Shown in pieces: positions 9,196 to 17,398 of a stretch of DNA of 64,000 nucleotides; position 1 is the stretch's first letter, and the number at the start of each line of letters is the position of its first letter. Under the pieces are notes generated by a model. That model was not told the origin of the DNA and did not search any database. It saw only the letters and a program-made list of their open reading frames with translations. Source of the DNA: Bradyrhizobium sp. NAS80.1 (GTDB taxonomy: Bacteria > Pseudomonadota > Alphaproteobacteria > Rhizobiales > Xanthobacteraceae); the NCBI RefSeq assembly GCF_001908205.1, contig NZ_LGHL01000012.1:1-64000 (forward strand), written 5' to 3'. The position numbers and the translations under genes were made by a program.

Positions 9196-9216
9196 CCCCT
9201 CGATTCCTGCGAGGGG
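9196..9216 (+). terminator. Hairpin after the peptidoglycan-binding gene
   Basis: CCCCTCG (9196-9202) pairs with CGAGGGG (9210-9216) around a seven-base loop, 37 bases after the stop at 9159. There is no following T-run, so termination strength is uncertain. Confidence 0.4.
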
Positions 9217-9493
9217 CATCTCACAACCGGCCCATCAAGAACCCAAGCACAAACCTCGCTGGCTGTTCTAAAACGAGGGAGCGCGGCCATGCCGGCTAAC
9301 ATCTATCGCGTCAACGACTTGGCTTCTGAGATCAGCCGATGGGTTTCTCAAGCGCTCAATTGAGACGACGTCTGTGCGAGCCCTGGCGGTGATCCGCGAA
9401 GATAGAAATTCGTCAGGCAAAACTGATAGCAACGGGGAAGCCGAGCCGCCCCGTCCGCTCGTACTCGCGTCGTCCGAACCCGGGCCGTATGGA
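9217..9493 (+). other. Short intergenic stretch with one possible leader peptide
   Basis: No gene is supported. A 24-codon frame (ATG 9289 to TGA 9361, starting MPANIYRVNDLASE) has GAGGGAG about eight bases upstream, so it could be a small peptide or the truncated start of a lost gene. Nothing else is visible. Confidence 0.3.
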
Positions 9494-9715
9494 TCAGCCA
9501 GCGCGAGTCCTGCCCTTTCCAGACCGCGCACGTCTGACAGGCTTGGCCGCGACCTTGTCAAATCTCGCAACGGTATTGGTCGCGCTTTCGACCGATGTCA
9601 TGAGAATTTCGTGTTGAGCATTCAGCCAATAGCTGTCCGCCTTGCCCTCGGGTTGACCATCGGCGAGCCAAAGGTAGTAGGCGTGTTCGCGAATTGCCTC
9701 TTCAAGATCTGGCAT
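9494..9715 (-). CDS. DUF2934 domain small protein
   Basis: 73 residues. REHAYYLWLADGQPEGKADS followed by YWLNAQHE is the DUF2934 signature seen in many short rhizobial proteins of unknown function. The tail is basic (KPVRRARSGKGRTRAG). Starts at ATG 9715 and stands alone; its upstream side holds a palindromic repeat (9796-9910). Confidence 0.8.
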   Translation of the reverse strand: MPDLEEAIREHAYYLWLADGQPEGKADSYWLNAQHEILMTSVESATNTVARFDKVAAKPVRRARSGKGRTRAG

Positions 9716-9795
9716 GGGGATTCTCCTGAGATGCGCCCAGCCCCGGCAAAAAGTCTTGCCCCTGCAAGGTTAATGAAATCTTAATTTCATAGCGC

Positions 9796-9910
9796 GTAGG
9801 ACGGGTGGAGCGACTTGTCCGCCGTAGCTCCAAGAGCGAAGGCGGAAGCGATACCCATCAATTGCGGGCCGCGACAATGATGGGTTTCGCAAGGGCTCAA
9901 CCCATCCTAT
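9796..9910 (+). repeat. Dispersed imperfect palindromic repeat (GTAGGA-GGGT type)
   Basis: GTAGGACGGGTGGAGCG at the left and ATGGGTTTCGC...CCCATCCTAT at the right form an imperfect palindrome of the same family as 11580-11659. Noncoding, between a DUF2934 gene and the transglycosylase. Confidence 0.6.
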
Positions 9911-9943
9911 GGGCTATGCACCCTGCCCGCTCGAACAAAACCC

Positions 9944-10741
9944 ATGCCAAGAAAAAGCACGAGCCTCCTCCCACACCTTCGCAGCTTCCGGCGGGGCGCT
10001 CGGTGGGTGCGAAAGACGTTCGCGCGAGCACCGCGGACAATTCGGATCTCGGGCAGCGTGGCGGTCCTGCTTGCGGTCGCAGCGCTCGTGAACATCGTCT
10101 ATCACGTGATCCGCAAGCCGACCGAGCTGTTTGTCTTTGTCGGCAACTCCCTCGACAAGGATCCATCAGAGAATTGGCGGCAATACGCGCCGCTCTTCCG
10201 CAAGCATTCCACCGATACGATCACGCCCGAATTGCTGGCCGCGCTGGCGCAGGTCGAGAGTTCGGGCAACCCGGTGGCGCGCACCTACTGGCGCTGGCGA
10301 TTCAGCCTCAATCCCTTCGCGATTTACCGGCCCGCCTCCAGCTCCGTCGGCCTCTACCAGATGACCGATCCGGCCTACGCGGAGGCCGCGCGGTTCTGTG
10401 TCCGTGGGAACGCGGTCAGGGATACCGGCTGCGGGTTCACCAGCCTCTATATCCGCACGATCCCGAGCCACGCCATCGAGCTGGCGTCCGTGTATCTGGA
10501 CCGCAACGTGGCTGATGTCCTCACCCGCGCGGGCGATGCGAAGGCCAGCGCACGGCAGAAGCAGGATCTGGCCGCCTTCATCCATCTCTGCGGCGCAGGT
10601 CCCGCCACAGCCTACGCGCGCCGCCACTTTCAGACGACAGCAGGCGAACGCTGCGGCGATCACCTCGTCGCAAGCTATATCTCACGCGTCAACGCGATGA
10701 AGCGGCAGTTTCTGCGCCTTGCGGTGGATGACGGTGGTTAG
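9944..10741 (+). CDS. Lytic transglycosylase-like membrane-anchored protein
   Basis: 265 residues. A basic N-terminus is followed by one membrane helix at about residues 35-55, placing the domain in the periplasm. The SLT fold signature is ALAQVESSGNP with the presumed catalytic Glu at about residue 105, then SSVGLYQMT at about 132-140. The remainder is helical, with cysteines that may pair. Such enzymes cleave peptidoglycan glycan strands. The 3' part of this gene is duplicated in rearranged form downstream at 11491-11567. ATG 9944 is chosen to include the basic n-region; the longer overlapping frame at 9805 is a shadow. Confidence 0.8.
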   Translation: MPRKSTSLLPHLRSFRRGARWVRKTFARAPRTIRISGSVAVLLAVAALVNIVYHVIRKPTELFVFVGNSLDKDPSENWRQYAPLFRKHSTDTITPELLAALAQVESSGNPVARTYWRWRFSLNPFAIYRPASSSVGLYQMTDPAYAEAARFCVRGNAVRDTGCGFTSLYIRTIPSHAIELASVYLDRNVADVLTRAGDAKASARQKQDLAAFIHLCGAGPATAYARRHFQTTAGERCGDHLVASYISRVNAMKRQFLRLAVDDGG

Positions 10742-10894
10742 CTCGCAGGATGGTCAAGACCCGGCAGGTGGCCTTGCCGATGCCCGGCCAAATCTCACCA
10801 CACGGCCGCCATGCAAGCGACAACCCGCAATCGCGATTTCAGCGCAAACGCGACGGAGGCTTGCGGCTTCAGCGATATTCAGGAGCCATTTGCC

Positions 10895-11485
10895 ATGTTG
10901 GGTGCGGTGGGAAATAAGCCGACGGGAAAATCCGGCCAGCGCGGCGGGAAGAAGAAGAAGGCCGGGCAACGGACCGGGGCCGGCGAGCAACACGCAACTG
11001 CAGCCCATCAATTGCCGGATGCCTCGGCGGAGATCAGCCAAGAGAACAAGCAAGAGAACAAGCAAGAGACCGAGCAAGAGATAGGACAAGAGACGAGCCG
11101 AGAGATCAGTGCGCGGATACCGTCGGCTGCAGCCTTGCCGGGCGAGGCTTCCGGGATGGAGATCGCTGCAAGCGCGCCCGCCGCAGCGGTGGAACCCTTC
11201 CAGGCCAGCAGGCAGGCGATTGCCGATGCCTATAGCGACTACACGAGGACGTCGCTTGAGCAGGCCTGGACCTTCCTGGGAAAGCTCGCGGCGGCGCGCT
11301 CACCCGTCGAGGCCTTTGAGCTTCAGATGGAGTACGCGAAACAGGTGTGCGAATCGTTTGTCGCCGAATCCCAGAAGATCGCCGAGTTGCATGGACAATT
11401 GACCAGGCAAAGGGTCATGAATTTTGAGGGGTTCGTGGCCAGGCTCACCCAGACGACGCTCGAAATCCGCGCGACACGTCACTAA
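10895..11485 (+). CDS. Phasin-domain protein
   Basis: 196 residues from ATG 10895, chosen because AGGAG lies nine bases upstream; an in-frame GTG/ATG at 10811 lacks one. The N-terminal third is lysine-rich and low complexity, with a 12-base tandem repeat giving QENKQENKQETEQ. Residues about 105-190 form the Phasin_2 helical domain (FQASRQAIADAYSDYTRTSL, YAKQVCESFVAESQKIAEL). Phasins coat polyhydroxyalkanoate granules; the basic tail-like N-terminus could bind DNA, as in PhaM/PhaF-type proteins, but that is inference. Confidence 0.72.
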   Translation: MLGAVGNKPTGKSGQRGGKKKKAGQRTGAGEQHATAAHQLPDASAEISQENKQENKQETEQEIGQETSREISARIPSAAALPGEASGMEIAASAPAAAVEPFQASRQAIADAYSDYTRTSLEQAWTFLGKLAAARSPVEAFELQMEYAKQVCESFVAESQKIAELHGQLTRQRVMNFEGFVARLTQTTLEIRATRH

Positions 11486-11490
11486 CGACA

Positions 11491-11567
11491 GATCCCGAGC
11501 CACGCCATCGAGCTGGCATCGGTGTATCTGGACCGCAATGCGCCTTGCGGAGGATGACCGTGGTTAG
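11491..11567 (+). pseudogene. Rearranged duplicate of the transglycosylase 3' end
   Basis: GATCCCGAGCCACGCCATCG onward matches 10459-10506 almost perfectly, then jumps to sequence matching 10713-10741 (TGCGCCTTGCGG...GGTTAG). About 206 bases between the two matches are missing. It begins six bases after the phasin stop, so a second transglycosylase copy once followed the phasin gene and has been deleted down to this scar. Confidence 0.75.
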
Positions 11568-11579
11568 CAGGCGCAGCCC

Positions 11580-11659
11580 GTAGGATGGGTAGAGCTCTTG
11601 CGAAACCCATCATTCCACGACGGCTGTCGATGGGTTTCGCTCCGCTCTACCCATCCTAC
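11580..11659 (+). repeat. Dispersed palindromic repeat
   Basis: GTAGGATGGGTAGAGC at the left pairs with GCTCTACCCATCCTAC at the right, with inner arms GCGAAACCCATC and GATGGGTTTCGC. The near-perfect long hairpin is a known style of dispersed repeat in Bradyrhizobium genomes and related to 9796-9910. Confidence 0.75.
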
Positions 11660-11735
11660 GAACTCGCGGCGGATGCCGGCGATTAGCGCGTCCGTCGATG
11701 GCCGATCACCACATGCCGAAGAATGTGATCGTCGT

Positions 11736-12014
11736 TCACCACCAATATGGCCACCGCCACCCCTCATAGCGGACCCACGACGACACCAGCGGCGGGCCGT
11801 ATGGATCGACCCGGTCGTCCTCAGGGCGATAACGATATCGTGGAACAATATAATAATCCCACGGAGTTGGCCTGAGCACGGGCGCCGTGACAACAAGCCT
11901 CTGTTGTTCACGAACGACTGGGGCTTTCCGCGTCCGGGCTTCAGCACCTGATATCCCAAGGTTACACAGCACCAGTGCCGTTCCGAGCGCACACGTGACG
12001 GTGATGATCTTCAT
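11736..12014 (-). CDS. Small exported Tyr/Trp/Pro-rich protein
   Basis: 92 residues from ATG 12014, which has GGAGGAGG eight bases upstream. The N-terminus is a signal peptide (MKIITVTCALGTALVLCNLG, cleavage probably after ISGAEA). The mature part is rich in Tyr, Trp, Arg and Pro (TPWDYYIVPRYRYRPEDD, ending YEGWRWPYWW). No family known; similar short secreted proteins are common in Bradyrhizobium. Confidence 0.75.
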   Translation of the reverse strand: MKIITVTCALGTALVLCNLGISGAEARTRKAPVVREQQRLVVTAPVLRPTPWDYYIVPRYRYRPEDDRVDPYGPPLVSSWVRYEGWRWPYWW

Positions 12015-12138
12015 GCGTTGGCCTCCTCCCCAGAGAGTGCTCAAGGACGCAAAGCAAGGCAAGCTAATTCGCGCTCGAGTTGTTTGAATGACCGCTGTCG
12101 GTTTCGCGAAACGGATCATGCCGCAAGGCAAAATCGGA

Positions 12139-12435
12139 TCACGACTGTTCTTTCAGGATCGGTGCACCAAGCTCATCGAAACGAAAGAGTTGAAATATCC
12201 GCTGGCCGTCGAAGTCGAGGACCCTCAAATCATCGGTCTCCTGCAGATTGCTTTCGACCGCTTGAAAGTGCCCGCCGTAGCGCGCTCTGGCGAGCGACAA
12301 GGGAACCTCGAACGCGACGAACTTGCCGATCCCCTTGTGCCTGAGCACCTCAAGGAGCTTCGGGTCGTGCAGGGACTCATGGGATGTGAGAATGAGCAAC
12401 GGACCGCTCGCCGTGAACAGCAAAAGCGATTTCAT
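12139..12435 (-). CDS. Small cytosolic hypothetical protein
   Basis: 98 residues, MKSLLLFTASGPLLILTSHE..., ending ELGAPILKEQS. GGAGGAG lies five bases before ATG 12435. Mixed alpha-beta composition without signal or membrane segment. Resembles a conserved family of short Bradyrhizobium proteins of unknown function (DDLRVLDFDGQRIFQLF is its most distinctive part). Confidence 0.72.
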   Translation of the reverse strand: MKSLLLFTASGPLLILTSHESLHDPKLLEVLRHKGIGKFVAFEVPLSLARARYGGHFQAVESNLQETDDLRVLDFDGQRIFQLFRFDELGAPILKEQS

Positions 12436-12522
12436 CGGATCTCCTCCGTTTGCGGCGACCCTAGCCCGGATGAGCCAACGGGTCGGCGCGAAGCGCCGCC
12501 CGACATCCGGGAAGCCAACCGC

Positions 12523-12606
12523 TCAAATCCCCCCGGCCAACGCATCATACCCCCTCTTCACAAACGCCAGCAGACAAAACCCGCGCCCGAACGGATCGGC
12601 CAGCAT
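12523..12606 (-). pseudogene. C-terminal remnant of a VOC/glyoxalase-fold gene
   Basis: Reverse-strand translation gives [19 protein letters not shown] then VKRGYDALAGG and TGA at 12523-12525. It matches the C-terminus of the VOC protein at 15314-15853 ([20 protein letters not shown]) at protein and DNA level. No upstream coding remains. The rest of the gap 12436-12774 holds only a palindromic repeat (about 12466-12512, AGCCCGGATGAG...CATCCGGG). Confidence 0.7.
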
Positions 12607-12774
12607 GGCGATCCGGCGAACGCGCTGCCGATCAGCGGCCCCCTGCTCCACGCAACCGGACGCGATACCCGGTCATAATTTCTCCGTCGCTCTCGCGTTG
12701 TCTTGGGCGGCGGCGAGGACTATCGTCACGATGATCTCGTGACTGCCGCACTTATTCCGCTCACGCCAGACTGA

Positions 12775-13710
12775 ATGGAGAGCGCATCGTTGCCGGAGAC
12801 GAACGACCCCAAGCCGGACGAACCCAAGCCGGACGAACCGCGCGCCGATGGCGACCTGACGCGGGCGTATGAACGGATCAAGAGCGCCGAGGAAGACCTT
12901 GCGCGCCTGGACCGGCTGGTTTCCGGAATGGAAAGCGGCAGCGACGGCCCGTCAACCTCGCAGTCAAAGGCCAGTGCCGGGCCAGACGACGATCCCCCGG
13001 AAAAGCCCTCATCGCCGCAGAGCGAGGTTCACCAGGAAAGCCCGAAAGAGAATCGGCCCATAGTACGGGCCTTCGTTGGCCTGTTGCTGGCGATAGGCGT
13101 CCTTGGTGCTGCGTTCGCTTCGCAATATCGCGATGAGGCCAGAGCGATCATGGCGCGATGGGCTCCGCCGGTCTCGAGCCCACCCCCGCAAACGTTCGAG
13201 ATGCGCAGCCCGGCGGCTCCACCACCGGTCAAGCTCGCTGCTGCCGATGACCAGGTGCCCGTGCCGGCGCCACCGGTCCAAAAGAACGCAGAGAGCAATC
13301 CGCCGACCGCCGCCACGCCGCCCGATCAGAAACCCGCCGAGTTGGCGCAATCGCTCAAGGCCATCACAGACCAGCTTGCGAGCATCAACGAAAAGCTCGA
13401 GCAACTAAAGAGCCGTCACGAGCAGACGCAGCACGAGCAGGCAGACGCCATTCGACGGCTCAAAACGGCGCAGGAGAAGGACGCAAGCGACAGTGCGCGC
13501 CTCGCAGCGCAGGTCCAGGCGCTGCAGACGCAGCTCACTGCATCATCCGCCGCCGCCAAACCCGCGACGCGGAGCGTGGTGAAGGAGAGCGATTCGGTTG
13601 CGCGCCCGCACGTCCAGGCGGCCGCGCCACCTCGGCGGCCCAGGCCGCCGCGAGGACCCTGGATGCCCCCGCCCTATATGGTCGACCCCTACGGCGATAT
13701 GGATTGGTGA
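12775..13710 (+). CDS. Single-pass membrane protein with coiled coil, Pro-rich tail
   Basis: 311 residues. An acidic cytoplasmic N-terminus with a tandem KPDEPKPDEP repeat and a short coiled coil (about 25-55) leads to one membrane helix at about residues 99-117 (AFVGLLLAIGVLGAAFASQY). A proline/alanine linker follows, then a coiled coil at about 190-255 (LASINEKLEQLKSRHEQTQ) and a Pro/Arg-rich end. Same architecture as 32191-33216, so the two are likely paralogues. Function unknown; such proteins may span the periplasm. Confidence 0.72.
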   Translation: MESASLPETNDPKPDEPKPDEPRADGDLTRAYERIKSAEEDLARLDRLVSGMESGSDGPSTSQSKASAGPDDDPPEKPSSPQSEVHQESPKENRPIVRAFVGLLLAIGVLGAAFASQYRDEARAIMARWAPPVSSPPPQTFEMRSPAAPPPVKLAAADDQVPVPAPPVQKNAESNPPTAATPPDQKPAELAQSLKAITDQLASINEKLEQLKSRHEQTQHEQADAIRRLKTAQEKDASDSARLAAQVQALQTQLTASSAAAKPATRSVVKESDSVARPHVQAAAPPRRPRPPRGPWMPPPYMVDPYGDMDW

Positions 13711-13755
13711 GTCCGTAGAGCGGATTATGCCGAAGGCGCCGTGATGTGCAGCGCG

Positions 13756-14304
13756 CTAAGCCGCGTCGACTTCCCCTGATACATCGCTCGGCGTCGGCCC
13801 CGCAACGAGCCGGTCGAGACTGACCAGCAAGAGATCGGCGATACGCATCAGCTGGTAGAGCGGAATGTCCGCCTCTCCCTTCTCGGCCAGCGACAAGAAA
13901 CCGGCCGGCACGCCAATGAGCTCCGCCAGCTGGACTTCGGTGTAGCCGCGGGTCTCGCGCGCGCTTCTGACGCGCGCACCGATCCCAAGCCTGTGCCGGG
14001 ACTGCTCGTCCGCGGTCATCATGGCAGCCTGCTCGTCCGGGCTCGCATAACCATCGGCGAACGCGCTGCCGATCAACCTGCCCTTGCGCCAGGCGACCCG
14101 GCAGCCCTTGCGCAGTCCATTGTTGAAGATCAGCGTGAATTGCTCGGCGACCCATAGCGAGCTGTTGAGTTGCAAACGGGCGCCGCTGCCTGAGACATCG
14201 CGGATCGTACAGGGGACGCTGACGGTGCTGCCGGTGCCATTGTCGAACTCGACAATGCCGGTCCTCAACGTCTGATGTCTGACTGCAGCACGATACTCGC
14301 TCAT
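13756..14304 (-). CDS. PilZ-like domain fused to an XRE helix-turn-helix
   Basis: 182 residues. Residues about 5-95 look like a PilZ domain (opening MSEYRAAVRHQTLRTG, then CTIRDVSGSGARLQL and a late VAWRKGRLIGSAF). Residues about 108-165 are an XRE/Cro helix-turn-helix (IGARVRSARETRGYTEVQLA, then VPAGFLSLAEKGEADIPLYQ). The canonical PilZ RxxxR is weak and the DxSxxG motif appears as DVSGSG. If c-di-GMP binding is retained, this would be a second-messenger-responsive repressor; that is inference. Solo gene with no obvious operon. Confidence 0.75.
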   Translation of the reverse strand: MSEYRAAVRHQTLRTGIVEFDNGTGSTVSVPCTIRDVSGSGARLQLNSSLWVAEQFTLIFNNGLRKGCRVAWRKGRLIGSAFADGYASPDEQAAMMTADEQSRHRLGIGARVRSARETRGYTEVQLAELIGVPAGFLSLAEKGEADIPLYQLMRIADLLLVSLDRLVAGPTPSDVSGEVDAA

Positions 14305-14824
14305 GACCCGTACGCTCCCGTAACCTCAGGCAATTTTCGAACGGCGTAGCCGACGCACCCTTAAAATTCAGGCGTACGTCCCTGGAATTTTCCGTAACTC
14401 CTCCACCGGTTCAACCGGGACCGGACGCCATGGTAAAGGATTTGCTGCTAATCGATCCTTTGCGGCCGCGGCGCGCGACGATATGCCGGCAAACGTAGCC
14501 CGGATGAGCGAAGCGATATCCGGGGGGAATGATGCGACGGCGCCGGTCCCGGATTTCGCTTCGCTCATCCGGGCTACGAAGCTCTTGGCCCCCGAGAGCC
14601 CGCCACCATGCCATAATGCCCCTGTTTTGCCCGACGCGTCAAACACAATTCGGTATCGCCGAAATGAGGCCAGGGCGGCCGTTTCTACTTTGCATGGGGT
14701 TGTTTTCGAGATTTTTGTCGGACGCCCGGCAGGGGCGCCATCCGCAGACGAAATTGATCTGCATCAAGAGATCGGTGCGAGGCCCGTAGGAAGAGATGCA
14801 GCGCAATCGCTCGGAGGGGTCACC
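14305..14824 (+). other. Intergenic region with palindromic repeat
   Basis: No gene is supported in these 520 bases. It holds the repeat at 14495-14577 and a short hairpin CCGGTTCAACCGG near 14405. Apparent frames here run through the repeat and are not protein-like. Confidence 0.5.
14495..14577 (+). repeat. Dispersed palindromic repeat (GTAGCCCGGATGAGCGAAGCG type)
   Basis: GTAGCCCGGATGAGCGAAGC at the left is the reverse complement of the right arm ending CGCTCATCCGGGCTAC, with a central CCGGG...CCCGG stretch. Partial copies are at 22933-22967, about 37346-37370 and about 46071-46100. Confidence 0.8.
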
Positions 14825-14998
14825 ATGAACGGCAATCGCTACTACGGCGTCCGCGTCGAGGGCGCGAAATACGGCGTCGGCTTCGGCTCGGCACTCGCCA
14901 TCGCGATCTCCTACACCAACAACCATTCGATCCTGTGGGCGATCATCCACGGGATCTTGGGCTGGCTCTACGTGATCTTTGTCGCCCTGTTTCGGTGA
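14825..14998 (+). CDS. Small membrane protein
   Basis: 57 residues from ATG 14825 with GGAGGGG just upstream. The sequence has a short polar start, then two hydrophobic segments ([11 protein letters not shown] and [20 protein letters not shown]). Belongs to a recognisable class of short conserved alphaproteobacterial membrane proteins without assigned role. Confidence 0.7.
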   Translation: MNGNRYYGVRVEGAKYGVGFGSALAIAISYTNNHSILWAIIHGILGWLYVIFVALFR

Positions 14999-15069
14999 CG
15001 AGCTACTTGCCAACCTGCGCGCATCCAGCTTACACCGCCCGCAGCTTTTTCCTGACATCGAGACCAGCC

Positions 15070-15420
15070 ATGAACGACGCAACGAAGTGCCCGAAATGCG
15101 GTTCGGAGCATGCCTATCAGGATCGCGATCTCTGGGTCTGTCCGGAGTGCGCCCATGAATGGAGCGCCACGGGCGATGCGGCTGCGCAGGTCCCGCAGGA
15201 GGCCGGCGTGCGCGATGCCCATGGCAATCTGCTCGCTGATGGCGACAGCGTCATCGTGATGAAGGACCTCAAGGTCAAGGGCTCGTCATCTGTCGTGAAG
15301 GGCGGCACCAAGGTCAGGAACATCCGCCTTCAGGAGGCCACCGACGGCCACAACATCGCCTGCAAGATCGACGGCATCGGCGCGATGAACCTGAAATCTG
15401 AGTTCGTGAAGAAGGCGTAG
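15070..15420 (+). CDS. phnA: PhnA/YjdM zinc-ribbon protein
   Basis: 116 residues from ATG 15070. The N-terminal zinc ribbon has CPKC at about residues 7-10 and CPEC at about 24-27 ([10 protein letters not shown]). The C-terminal PhnA domain follows ([19 protein letters not shown], then KVRNIRL and [16 protein letters not shown]). The family was named for alkylphosphonate utilisation but its real function is unclear. Its last 107 bases overlap the reading frame of the convergent VOC gene on the other strand. Confidence 0.9.
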   Translation: MNDATKCPKCGSEHAYQDRDLWVCPECAHEWSATGDAAAQVPQEAGVRDAHGNLLADGDSVIVMKDLKVKGSSSVVKGGTKVRNIRLQEATDGHNIACKIDGIGAMNLKSEFVKKA

Positions 15421-15853
15421 CACCCCGACGCCTCCCGGTCGTTCCGATCCTAGCCGCCAGGCAGCGCGCGTCATACCCCTTCGCGTTGAACGCCAGCAGA
15501 CAAAATCCGTGCCCGAACGGATCGGCCAGCATAGCGATCCGGCCATAGGGCGCGTCGCGCGCGGGTGCCTCCAGGATCGCGCCGGCGCGAAGTGCGCGCT
15601 CGACTGCGACGTCGACATCGTCGACGACGACGTCGATATGCAGCGGCATCCAGTGCCGTTCGTAGCGGCGGCGGTCGTCGCCCGCACCCAGCGTGCCGGC
15701 CTGCTTGGTCAGCAGATACACCGGCGCGGGCCAGCCGAGCAGCTCGACGAAGTCGGTGCCAAAGCGGCGCCCCACGGTCAGGCCGAAGGCGGCCGTGTAG
15801 AAGGTCGTGGCGGCGGCGACGTCGGGGACGTCGATGTTGAGCAGGAAGGTCAT
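15314..15853 (-). CDS. VOC (glyoxalase/bleomycin-resistance fold) protein, C-terminally extended
   Basis: 179 residues. The first about 130 form a VOC domain ([57 protein letters not shown]). After GYDARC the sequence becomes low-quality Arg/Ser-rich and runs 107 bases antisense into phnA. Relatives normally stop shortly after GYD, so the native stop appears lost. The likely substrate is unknown. A remnant of a second copy is at 12523-12606. Confidence 0.75.
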   Translation of the reverse strand: MTFLLNIDVPDVAAATTFYTAAFGLTVGRRFGTDFVELLGWPAPVYLLTKQAGTLGAGDDRRRYERHWMPLHIDVVVDDVDVAVERALRAGAILEAPARDAPYGRIAMLADPFGHGFCLLAFNAKGYDARCLAARIGTTGRRRGATPSSRTQISGSSRRCRRSCRRCCGRRWPPEGGCS

Positions 15854-15886
15854 GGCGGGCTCATGCGCATCGGGCTACGAAGTCGC

Positions 15887-17293
15887 TCACGGTATCTCGT
15901 AAACCGACACCCTCTCCGCGATCCCGCTGAGCGCGACGCTGCGGCGGGTCGGGTTGAGGCCGCTGGCTTCCAGCAGGCTGCGGGTCTCGGCATTGTCCAC
16001 CACCGATTCCGTCACGACGATCGAGCGCGAGGCAGCCAGTCCCTGAATGCGCGAGGCGATGTTCACGGTCTGCCCAAAGTAGTCCTGCTGGCCGTTGAGG
16101 GTGACCGCAAGGCACGATCCCTCGTGGATGCCCATCTTGAGCAGCAAGCCCTGCTGCTGGCGCTGGGCCCCGAGCTCGCTCATGGCCTCGCGCATGCGGA
16201 TCGCAGCGGCGATGGCGCGATCGGGCGTCCCGAAGGTCGCCATCACGGCATCGCCGATGGTCTTGACCACGGCGCCCTGCTCCGCCGCGATGATCTCCTG
16301 AAGCAGGCGAAAATGCTCGTTGACGAGATCGAAGGCGACGAGGTCGCCGACGTGCTCGTAGAGGCCGGTGGAATCCTTGAGATCGCTGAACAGGAAGGTC
16401 AGGCTGAGGATCTTCAGCCGCTGGCCGATGGCCAGCGTGTCGGTGCGGTAAAGGTCGCGAAAGGTCTGATTGGTGAGGAGGCGTTTTGCGGTAAGGCTTG
16501 GCTTGCGCCTGGTCAGGATATCCTCGAGCCGCTGGTTCACCACCCACACAGCCGGAAGCACGCGCGCATCGGTGCGGTTTTCCAGGGTCAGCCGCAGCGC
16601 GCCGGGGCGCAAGGCGACGGCATCGACGGGAACCTCGGCCTTATTGAAGATCAGCGACAGGTTCTGGCGTTCGCTCGTCTCCTCGCCCTTGACCTCGAGG
16701 TACTGCGCCGTGTGCGTCACGGGATCGAACACGATCAGCGTGCCTGAGGGCACCTGCAGCGACAGGATGGCGCGCTCGCCCGGCGGCAGGTCGACGGCTT
16801 CCAGCGTGACCTCGCGCAGCAGCGTGTCGAGGTCAGCAGGCAGATCGATCGCCGAGCTCCAGAACACCTGGCGATAATACTCGCTGAGCGGCAGTCCGTC
16901 CGTATCATGGGCGGCGATCCTGCGCACGCGAGGACTGACGGCAAAGGTCACCTCGACCAGATTGTCCAGCGACGTCTCGTAGCCCGCGGCACAGAACGCG
17001 CAGCGATACTGCGGGCTGTTCACCGTCTTCAGGCTCTTGTTGGACGAGAGCACGCCGGCGCAGCTCGGGCACATCACGCTCCAGCTCATCTCGAGGATGC
17101 CGAGCCCCACCGCGTGCAGAAGCCCCGCGATCACCTGCTCCTCGCCGAGGCCGGCCCGGCCGGCAATATCCAGCGCGTTGATCTTGCTCAAGGCGTGGTC
17201 GGGGGCCTCGCGCACCATGCGCTCGAGCAGGTCGACGACGGCTGTGTCGGCCGACTGGCGCAGCACACCAAACAAGGTTTCGATTTCGTTCAT
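15887..17293 (-). CDS. Class III adenylate/guanylate cyclase with N-terminal sensor region
   Basis: 468 residues, no membrane segment. The N-terminal region (DUF5939-like) includes two cysteine pairs, CPSC near residue 74 and CAFC near 98, consistent with a zinc-binding site. The catalytic domain starts near residue 296: LTFLFSDLKDST provides a metal-binding Asp, KTIGDAVMATFG the second, and YFGQTVNIASRIQGLA the nucleotide-binding part. It produces cAMP (most likely) or cGMP in the cytoplasm. Faces the VOC gene and lies upstream of a transporter in the same orientation. Confidence 0.85.
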   Translation of the reverse strand: MNEIETLFGVLRQSADTAVVDLLERMVREAPDHALSKINALDIAGRAGLGEEQVIAGLLHAVGLGILEMSWSVMCPSCAGVLSSNKSLKTVNSPQYRCAFCAAGYETSLDNLVEVTFAVSPRVRRIAAHDTDGLPLSEYYRQVFWSSAIDLPADLDTLLREVTLEAVDLPPGERAILSLQVPSGTLIVFDPVTHTAQYLEVKGEETSERQNLSLIFNKAEVPVDAVALRPGALRLTLENRTDARVLPAVWVVNQRLEDILTRRKPSLTAKRLLTNQTFRDLYRTDTLAIGQRLKILSLTFLFSDLKDSTGLYEHVGDLVAFDLVNEHFRLLQEIIAAEQGAVVKTIGDAVMATFGTPDRAIAAAIRMREAMSELGAQRQQQGLLLKMGIHEGSCLAVTLNGQQDYFGQTVNIASRIQGLAASRSIVVTESVVDNAETRSLLEASGLNPTRRSVALSGIAERVSVYEIP

Positions 17294-17398
17294 GCAGCGA
17301 TTTTACATGGATGGGAACGACGCGGAAATCCGTTTCCCTTCACAAGTGCGGGGGACGATGTAGGCAACAGCTGTCAGCAGATGCCGGGAGCGAACGAC

